Shown here piece after piece: positions 51,556 through 57,388 of a stretch of DNA of 57,388 nt (within the stretch, counting starts at the first letter, position 1; every line of letters begins with the position of its first letter). The translations under genes were made by a program, and so were the position numbers. The notes under the pieces are model-generated. The model had not been told where the DNA came from. It did no database searches and saw only the letters and a list, made by a program, of their open reading frames with translations. Origin of the DNA: Alphaproteobacteria bacterium (GTDB lineage: Bacteria > Pseudomonadota > Alphaproteobacteria > Micavibrionales > Micavibrionaceae); the NCBI GenBank assembly GCA_022763065.1, contig JALEGH010000023.1, positions 1 to 57,388 of the forward strand, written 5' to 3'.

Positions 51556-53097
51556 CTACCGGTTAGAGGCAATCCGGTCAAATAGCGTTCTTTTTTCGTA
51601 AGTGTAATAGGCCGGGTTTCCGTGTGCGATGGCGTCTAGAGAAGGCGTTTTCTGCCTCATCCGTGTCCGGTATATCCAGTAATTGGCCATGACGCGCTCG
51701 ACAAAAGCACGCGTTTCTGGATAAGGGATCATTTCCACAAATAAAAGCGGGTCGGTGATATGGGCATGTTGTTCTTTCCACCTAGCCAACGTTCCCGGTC
51801 CGGCATTATAGGCAACCGTCAAGGAGACAAGGTCTTGGTTTATAGAAGGAAAATTTAACAACCGTTCGATATAAGTTTGTCCGATTTCGAGATTGGTTTC
51901 AGGATCTTCCAGATTAATATCTGTTTTCTCATTCGCGTAGATGCTTTGGCCATTGATATAATGCGCTGTGGCAGGCATGAGCTGCATCAGGCCAGTTGCG
52001 CCGCTTGAGCTTTTAGCGCCCGTTCTGAAACGGGATTCCTGTCTTGCGATCGCATAAAGCAGCGCGGGATCAATACGCTCTCCCCCCTTTGGAATCCATG
52101 AAGGGACGGGATAAAGCGCGGTGTTATAGATTTTACCTTTTTTATTCTTTATCTCTTGCCCAAGATCCATCAATAGCGCTGGCATATTGTAATGATGGGC
52201 CAGAGCTAACATGGATTCTCTATCTTGTTCTTCAAAAGAAATATTTCTTAAAATCCTTTCACTTTGCGCATATTTTTTCTCTTTTATGAGATTGTGTGCT
52301 TCTTTCCCGCCATCGTATTTTTTTAAGGCTTTAAGATATCGTCTTTTGTAACGGGGCTCAGACCAGTTCAAGGATATTTTTTGGCCCAGTGCTCGTGTTG
52401 CAATAAGGCCGTAAAAAGTACGCGGATGAGCTGCGGCCAGTTCCAAAAAGTAGCGTACCTGATCCGTTTGCCCGCTGCGCATATAGGCTCTGGCCGCCCA
52501 ATAACTAGCGGCGGAAATTGTCCATTCGGAAGCCTTAGAAGATTTGGCGGTGGTCTCAAAAGCTTGGGCAGCTTTTAAAAACTCTTCTGATTGCCAGTGA
52601 ACCAGTCCTAAAACCCATCCTGCCAGTGGCACATTTGGACCAGAGCGTTCCAATGATTTCTCAGCTAGATCTTTGGCAATGTTAAGTTGGTTTTCAAACA
52701 GATAGGAAAACGCGATTAAAGAGCGCAGATGATCAAAATTTTTCGGACTTAGTTTTTCAGATATCCCGTCTTTTTGAAGTAAAGAAAGTGCGTATGTTGG
52801 CCTGTTTAAACGCACATGCTTTTCTATGTTCTTCATAAAATTTTGTTGCCATCGCTTTGTTGCTCTTTGGATAGAGTGCGGCGGCTTGCTGGCAGGAATA
52901 TTTTGCGCAAGGGATGTACGAACCGGTTTTAATTTGGGAGTTGGCGCAATAACTTTCGTTGCAAGTGGTTTGGTTTCAGGTACCGGAATATTTTGTGCAA
53001 GCGGCTTTGCCTTTCCTGTCACGGGAGGAACCGTGAGTAATAAAGCGAAAAGCCCTACCCAAAGTGGAATGGCTTGCTTGGTGTTATTGATGGACAT
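51556..53097 (-). CDS. soluble lytic murein transglycosylase (SLT domain)
   Basis: After a signal peptide (about 1-29) and a Pro-rich linker comes a long helical superhelix (about 80-320). The SLT domain follows, with catalytic Glu354 in IARQESRF, ATGLMQLMPATA and VAYNAGPG. It should cleave the glycan strand of peptidoglycan in the periplasm. The linker contains a 90-bp duplication: LAQNIP occurs at residues 33-38 and 63-68, and the DNA at 52895-52911 and 52985-53001 differs by one base. It lies between the uracil-DNA glycosylase and Do-protease genes. Confidence 0.93.
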   Translation of the reverse strand: MSINNTKQAIPLWVGLFALLLTVPPVTGKAKPLAQNIPVPETKPLATKVIAPTPKLKPVRTSLAQNIPASKPPHSIQRATKRWQQNFMKNIEKHVRLNRPTYALSLLQKDGISEKLSPKNFDHLRSLIAFSYLFENQLNIAKDLAEKSLERSGPNVPLAGWVLGLVHWQSEEFLKAAQAFETTAKSSKASEWTISAASYWAARAYMRSGQTDQVRYFLELAAAHPRTFYGLIATRALGQKISLNWSEPRYKRRYLKALKKYDGGKEAHNLIKEKKYAQSERILRNISFEEQDRESMLALAHHYNMPALLMDLGQEIKNKKGKIYNTALYPVPSWIPKGGERIDPALLYAIARQESRFRTGAKSSSGATGLMQLMPATAHYINGQSIYANEKTDINLEDPETNLEIGQTYIERLLNFPSINQDLVSLTVAYNAGPGTLARWKEQHAHITDPLLFVEMIPYPETRAFVERVMANYWIYRTRMRQKTPSLDAIAHGNPAYYTYEKRTLFDRIASNR

Positions 53098-53191
53098 AAT
53101 GGGGTTTTTCTACAGGATTTGGGCTTGGGTGTCCAGATAGGGGTAGAATATTTCATGGTTATGTCATTTATGACGGCGGAATTGATATTTT

Positions 53192-54082
53192 TTATGCCAA
53201 CCTTTCTTTAACCATGAGCATATCATGCCAAACGGCCCGTTTTTGTAGAGGCGTGCGCAGCAAATAAGCGGGGTGATAGGTCGCGATTGTCGGGATATGG
53301 ATGGTTTCGCCCTCTATTGTTGTCATTTCGTAATCTTGGAATTTGCCGCGCAAGCGTGAAATGCCTTCTGTGCGTCCCAGCAGGGATTTGGCCGAAACGC
53401 CGCCGCAAAGAATAAGGATTTCCGGCTGGATCAGGGCAATGTGGCGTTTGATAAAAGGCATAGAAATATCAATTTCAGCGTCGGTGGGAGTTCGGTTCCC
53501 CGGTGGGCGCCAATTGAGGATATTGGAGATATAGACCGATTTTTGCGGATCTTCTGATTTTCGGTTCAGATCAATACAGCCCAAAATTTTATCAAGGAGC
53601 TGACCGCTCATCCCGACAAAGGGCTTGCCTTGCCGGTCCTCATCCGCCCCTGGTGCTTCACCGATGAGCATTACTCTGGCCTCTTTATTCCCATCGCTAA
53701 AGACCATGTTTGTTGCGGTTTTGCGCACTGATAAGCCTTCAAAGCTGGCGATTGCGCTTTGCAGTTCACCTAAAATTGTGCAGGATGCGGCAAGCTTTTC
53801 TGCCTCAATGATGGCCTCGGCTGCTCCTAAAATTTTATCTTGAGGAAGGGCGGAAGGGGGAGGAGGGGCAGCCGTTATAACTGGTTTAATGGGCGCTTGG
53901 GTGGCAACTGAATCTGACAAATGATTTTGTGATTTTTCTTGTATATGGGTTCTGGGCGTTTCTCCGAGGAGCATATCTATACCCTGATCCGTGTACCATT
54001 CCAGCGTAGCTGACAGGGCTTGTGTTAAAACCGGATATTTTAAGGTATTTGGAGAGGTATTTTCTGTCATCTTTTGTATCAT
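53192..54082 (-). CDS. uracil-DNA glycosylase, family 4-like
   Basis: The enzyme excises uracil from DNA. The core has motif [18 protein letters not shown] followed by [19 protein letters not shown], and motif B THAT-like YHPAYLLR. The first 100 residues are a low-complexity extension common in Alphaproteobacteria. Family 4 enzymes bind 4Fe-4S through four cysteines, including one just before RPPGNR; here that position is Trp and only three scattered Cys exist (ASCTI, LGCID, LCGG), so the cluster is probably absent. It is divergent from ETF-QO. Confidence 0.88.
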   Translation of the reverse strand: MIQKMTENTSPNTLKYPVLTQALSATLEWYTDQGIDMLLGETPRTHIQEKSQNHLSDSVATQAPIKPVITAAPPPPSALPQDKILGAAEAIIEAEKLAASCTILGELQSAIASFEGLSVRKTATNMVFSDGNKEARVMLIGEAPGADEDRQGKPFVGMSGQLLDKILGCIDLNRKSEDPQKSVYISNILNWRPPGNRTPTDAEIDISMPFIKRHIALIQPEILILCGGVSAKSLLGRTEGISRLRGKFQDYEMTTIEGETIHIPTIATYHPAYLLRTPLQKRAVWHDMLMVKERLA

Positions 54083-54113
54083 CAGGGGGCCGTTTTTATG
54101 CTATCCTTACAAT

Positions 54114-54160
54114 CCTGTTTTTTAAAATCAGGTTTTTTTATCATCTTTGAATCACCTGAT
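54114..54160 (+). promoter_or_regulatory. overlapping inverted repeats in the leader of the ETF-QO gene
   Basis: CCTG (54114-54117) can pair with CAGG (54129-54132), extended by T/A pairs and followed by seven T, like a short terminator. The same CAGG is also part of ATCAGGT (54127-54133), a perfect 7-bp match to ACCTGAT (54154-54160). The two pairings exclude each other. No plus-strand gene ends here, so an attenuator or a pair of operator half-sites are both possible. Confidence 0.3.
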
Positions 54161-54209
54161 AGTTTGGCATATTTATAAAAGAAAAGAAATATGAAGGGCA
54201 TCTGAATAA

Positions 54210-55862
54210 ATGACACAAGCCGTAAGAGCAGATCGTGAAGCGATGGAATATGATGTGATTATTGTTGGTGGCGGGCCGGCAGGGCTTTCTTGTGCGATAC
54301 GGTTGAAGCAGTTGAGCGCAGAAAGAAGTCAGGAGTTATCAGTTTGCGTTCTCGAAAAAGGCTCTGAAGTCGGTGCGCATTTACTCTCAGGTGCGGTGTT
54401 TGAAACCCGTGCGCTGGATGAGCTTATTCCGGATTGGAAAGGTCAAGGGGCACCGCTTGATTGCCTAGCGGGAAAGGATCAATTTTTATTCTTGAGCAAG
54501 GAAAAGTCTTTTTCTCTTCCCGTACCGCCAACCATGAAAAATCACGGCAATTATATTATCAGTCTGGGGCAACTTGCGCGCTGGTTGGCGCAGCAGGCGG
54601 AAGGGCTGGGGGTTGAGATTTTCCCTGGTTTTGCAGCCGCAGAGCTTCTTTGTAACGAAGAAGGGGCCGTAGTAGGCGTGGCTACAGGTGATATGGGGCT
54701 CGATCAGGACGGTAATAAAACTGATATGTTTGAACCGGGTGTGGAACTTCATGCTCGTCAAACTATTTTGGCTGAAGGGTGTCATGGTTCTCTAACCAAG
54801 CAGGCCATTCAAAAATTTAATTTGCGTGAAAATGCTGACCCGCAAAGCTACGGTTTGGGGATTAAAGAAGTATGGGAGGTGAAGCCGGAAAATCATCTTG
54901 AGGGCTCTATTACCCATACGATTGGCTGGCCGGTGGATGCGCAAACTTACGGTGGGTCCTGGATTTATCATATGAAGGATAATCTGGTTTCTATCGGGTA
55001 TGTGGTCGGGCTTGATTACCAAAATCCTTATCTGTCGCCTTTTGAAGAGATGCAGCGTTTTAAAACACATCCGAAAATTCGGGAATTGCTGGAGGGAGGA
55101 CGGCGTGTGTCTTATGGTGCGCGCGCGCTGGTTGAGGGAGGGCTGCAGTCTCTTCCCAAACTCACCTTTGCAGGAGGGTGTTTGATTGGTGATAGCGCGG
55201 GCTTTTTAAATGTTGCCAAAATCAAAGGCAATCACGCGGCGATGAAGTCCGGCATGATTGCCGCAGAGTCTATTTTTGAAGGGCTGGCGCAGGAAACGAC
55301 ACCGCACGTAGGGTGGGAATGCGATTCCTATGCGCAGAACTTTAAATCCTCGTGGTTGTATAAAGACCTTTATAAGGTGCGGAATTTCAGACCTGGGTTC
55401 CACAAGGGGCTATGGTTCGGGGTTTTGCATTCCGCTTTTCAAACTATTGGCGGGTGGAGGTTGCCTTACACTTTGCCGCAACATGCCGACCACGCTCAGC
55501 TCAAAAAAGCGGATCAGTGTCAGCCTATTGAGTATCCTAAACCGGACGGAAAATTGACTTTTGACCGTCTGACAAGTGTTCAGCTTTCCAATACCAATCA
55601 CGCGGAAAATCAGCCCTGTCACTTGCAATTAAAAGAAGCAGATATTCCTCTTCAGGTAAATTTGCCCGACTACGCCGAACCCGCACAACGTTATTGTCCG
55701 GCAGCGGTGTATGAAATTGTTGAAGAAGGTGGCGTGCAGAAATTTCAGATTAATTCTCAAAATTGCGTGCATTGCAAAACATGTGATATCAAAGACCCGT
55801 CACAAAATATTAACTGGATCGTACCGCAAGGCGGAGATGGTCCGAACTATGGTAGTATGTAG
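54210..55862 (+). CDS. electron transfer flavoprotein-ubiquinone oxidoreductase
   Basis: ETF-QO passes electrons from ETF (fatty-acid and amino-acid dehydrogenases) to ubiquinone at the membrane. The 550 residues have the FAD site DVIIVGGGPAGLSCAIRLK, EKGSEVGAHLLSGAVFE, and the C-terminal 4Fe-4S ligands in YCPAAVYE and CVHCKTCDIKDP, ending in PQGGDGPNYGSM. The conserved REAMEYDV block supports the start used. It is followed by a TPR gene after 11 bp. No etfA or etfB gene lies in the window. Confidence 0.95.
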   Translation: MTQAVRADREAMEYDVIIVGGGPAGLSCAIRLKQLSAERSQELSVCVLEKGSEVGAHLLSGAVFETRALDELIPDWKGQGAPLDCLAGKDQFLFLSKEKSFSLPVPPTMKNHGNYIISLGQLARWLAQQAEGLGVEIFPGFAAAELLCNEEGAVVGVATGDMGLDQDGNKTDMFEPGVELHARQTILAEGCHGSLTKQAIQKFNLRENADPQSYGLGIKEVWEVKPENHLEGSITHTIGWPVDAQTYGGSWIYHMKDNLVSIGYVVGLDYQNPYLSPFEEMQRFKTHPKIRELLEGGRRVSYGARALVEGGLQSLPKLTFAGGCLIGDSAGFLNVAKIKGNHAAMKSGMIAAESIFEGLAQETTPHVGWECDSYAQNFKSSWLYKDLYKVRNFRPGFHKGLWFGVLHSAFQTIGGWRLPYTLPQHADHAQLKKADQCQPIEYPKPDGKLTFDRLTSVQLSNTNHAENQPCHLQLKEADIPLQVNLPDYAEPAQRYCPAAVYEIVEEGGVQKFQINSQNCVHCKTCDIKDPSQNINWIVPQGGDGPNYGSM

Positions 55863-55873
55863 GATTTAAATAC

Positions 55874-57388
55874 ATGTCGAAAAAAAATAAAATCATTTTA
55901 CTGTTATGTTTTTTAGGTGTTTTCGCCGGTTATGCAGGCGGGGAGTGGATTGTACCACGTTACTTTCACCCTGCATCTGAAACAAAATTGACGCCGCAGG
56001 ATATTATTATCGCTTTGGGGCAGCAGACAATATATTACCGTCAGACCGCAACAGGGAACTATCTGGCGAGCCAGCATGCACAGCGGCAAAAAGACTGGGA
56101 AAAGGCGAGCGATTATCTAGCGCGTGTTTTAGAAAAAGATGCGGATAATATTGAGCTGCAAAAACATGCGATGGTTTTGGCGATGGGGGCAGGACAAGTC
56201 GGGCGCGCCATTTCTTTAGCCAAAGAAATTTATAAAGAAGAGCCGGAAAATTTATTGGCCGCACTTTTTTCTGCGCTTCAGCATTTTGAAACGGAAAATT
56301 ATCTGGCGGCCAGAGAATCTTTATCGACGCTGGAGGAAGATAATATTGCTTCTTTCATCGTACCGATCCTTAATCTTTGGATAGAGGCGGCAGAAGGGAA
56401 ATTTGACCTTTCTGATTTGGAAGAAAACCCGTTTTACGCTTATCATACAATGCAGGTGGGAAATTATATCAATCGGGGTCCAGAGGCGATTTTGTTTGCA
56501 AATGATTCTCTTGATAAAACCGATCTGGATATTCGGGATGTATCAAAGCTGGCTGATATGTTTGCTGTATTGGGAAAAAAGGAAGAGGCGCTGGAGCTTT
56601 ATCAGATCCTAAAAAACAAAGGTGTGGAATCAAAGGAAATGAAAGAAAAGCTGGCTGTTATTGAAGATCAGGAAATCACGGCTGAAAAAATTAAGGAGCT
56701 TATACCGTTCAATCTGGCATCTAGTCCTAAGGAAGGTGTTGCGCTTGTTTTTCAGGATATGGCTGAGATTTTATTCCGTGAAAAAAGCGATGACAGTGCA
56801 GTTATTTTTGCGCAAATGGCGCTTTATTTAAACCCATCTTTGGAACGCAGCTTGATGTTGATTGGCGGCGTTTTGGCACGCCATGAACGCTACGAGCAGG
56901 CGATTGATTATTTTGAAAAAATAAAACCTGATCAACATTCTTATAAAACGGCGCAGCGTAATATTGCGGATTTGTATGTAGAACAGGAAAACCAGGAGCA
57001 AGCTATCAAGGTTCTAGAGGGGCTTTACACCAAATATGAAGATATTGATTACCTGATCCAGATTGGTGATATTTACCGTTATGAGGAGAGCTATAAGGAA
57101 TCTGTCGAGGCTTACAGACGGGCTTTGGCGAAGTGGGAAGAGGAAGATAGTGATATTCCGGCGGAATATTGGTTTGTCCTTTATGCGCGCGGTATGGCGT
57201 ATGAGCGATTAAAAGATTATCAAAGCTCGGAAGAGGATTTACTGCAAGCGCTGGAACATAAACCCAATCATCCTTACTTGCTTAACTATTTGGCCTATAG
57301 CTGGGCCGATCAAGGTAAAAACTTAGAAAAGGCGCTGGATATGTTGCGTCAGGCCTCGTCTCTTATGCCGGATGATGGTTATATCGCA
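55874..57388 (+). CDS. TPR-repeat exported protein, 3' end outside window
   Basis: The frame opens at ATG 55874 (MSKKNKIILLLCFLGVFAG) and runs without a stop to the last base, 505 codons. An N-terminal hydrophobic segment (about 6-22) is a signal peptide or anchor. It is followed by many helical TPR units, for instance GNYLASQHAQRQKDWEKASD, VLARHERYEQAIDYFEKI and NIADLYVEQENQEQAIKVLE. It should be a periplasmic or membrane-attached scaffold. TPR genes directly after ETF-QO, often followed by ispE, are a familiar alphaproteobacterial order. Confidence 0.85.
   Translation, partial: MSKKNKIILLLCFLGVFAGYAGGEWIVPRYFHPASETKLTPQDIIIALGQQTIYYRQTATGNYLASQHAQRQKDWEKASDYLARVLEKDADNIELQKHAMVLAMGAGQVGRAISLAKEIYKEEPENLLAALFSALQHFETENYLAARESLSTLEEDNIASFIVPILNLWIEAAEGKFDLSDLEENPFYAYHTMQVGNYINRGPEAILFANDSLDKTDLDIRDVSKLADMFAVLGKKEEALELYQILKNKGVESKEMKEKLAVIEDQEITAEKIKELIPFNLASSPKEGVALVFQDMAEILFREKSDDSAVIFAQMALYLNPSLERSLMLIGGVLARHERYEQAIDYFEKIKPDQHSYKTAQRNIADLYVEQENQEQAIKVLEGLYTKYEDIDYLIQIGDIYRYEESYKESVEAYRRALAKWEEEDSDIPAEYWFVLYARGMAYERLKDYQSSEEDLLQALEHKPNHPYLLNYLAYSWADQGKNLEKALDMLRQASSLMPDDGYIA

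Noticed and set aside
1-57388. CRISPR arrays, transposases, integrases, rRNA genes.
   Set aside because: No regularly spaced repeats, DDE or tyrosine recombinase proteins, or rRNA sequences were seen on either strand.

Overview
This window reads as chromosomal DNA of an alphaproteobacterium with moderate to low GC. The evidence is gene content and order: an ileS-lspA-BamF-like lipoprotein-M16-M16 cluster, an ATP12 chaperone, an alphaproteobacterial type of dCTP deaminase, and an ETF-ubiquinone oxidoreductase followed by a TPR protein. A Micavibrio-like lineage is my guess from memory and is not proven by the sequence. The standard bacterial code fits every gene. There is no rRNA, CRISPR array, transposase or integrase.

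Region 1 (1-2.6 kb): the 3' end of a LOG-family gene converges on a minus-strand operon of a 49-codon ORF, dcd and murA. Region 2 (2.7-10.3 kb): a complete type I restriction-modification operon on the minus strand, hsdR-hsdS-DUF262/DUF1524 nuclease-hsdM, with the genes overlapping or 3 bp apart. It ends next to the 3' end of a tRNA-Thr(GGU) gene and is the most island-like part of the window. Region 3 (10.4-17.5 kb): acs, a large methyltransferase, then a CHASE-PAS hybrid histidine kinase split by a frameshift at an A9 run, converging on a single-domain response regulator.

Region 4 (17.8-24.1 kb): a nicotinamide phosphoribosyltransferase gene with a hairpin-rich leader, divergent from recN, then serine deaminase and two unrecognised genes. 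Region 5 (24.2-28.7 kb): a fused E1 alpha/beta 2-oxoacid dehydrogenase translationally coupled to a FabD-like acyltransferase, converging on an unusual Glu/Leu/Phe/Val dehydrogenase. Region 6 (28.7-44.2 kb): a long plus-strand housekeeping run of CDGSH protein, VanX-like dipeptidase, ribF, AEC transporter, ileS, lspA, BamF-like lipoprotein, two M16 peptidases, pgi, pentapeptide-repeat protein, mutL, a membrane protein and purN.

Region 7 (44.2-44.9 kb): a compact divergent pair, an XRE repressor and a 60-codon ORF, separated by an operator-rich promoter and closed by a strong terminator. Region 8 (44.9-54.1 kb): a minus-strand run of uracil-DNA glycosylase, lytic transglycosylase, Do-family protease, a palindromic repeat element, rarA, crcB, an RluA-family pseudouridine synthase, an AsmA-like protein, ATP12 and tag. 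Region 9 (54.2 kb to the end): ETF-QO and a TPR protein cut off by the window edge.

Most of the window is core metabolism, cell envelope and DNA repair. The candidates for something new are the DUF262 nuclease inside the restriction operon, the nadV leader, the E1-acyltransferase pair, and the XRE/60-codon switch with a predicted leaderless promoter.
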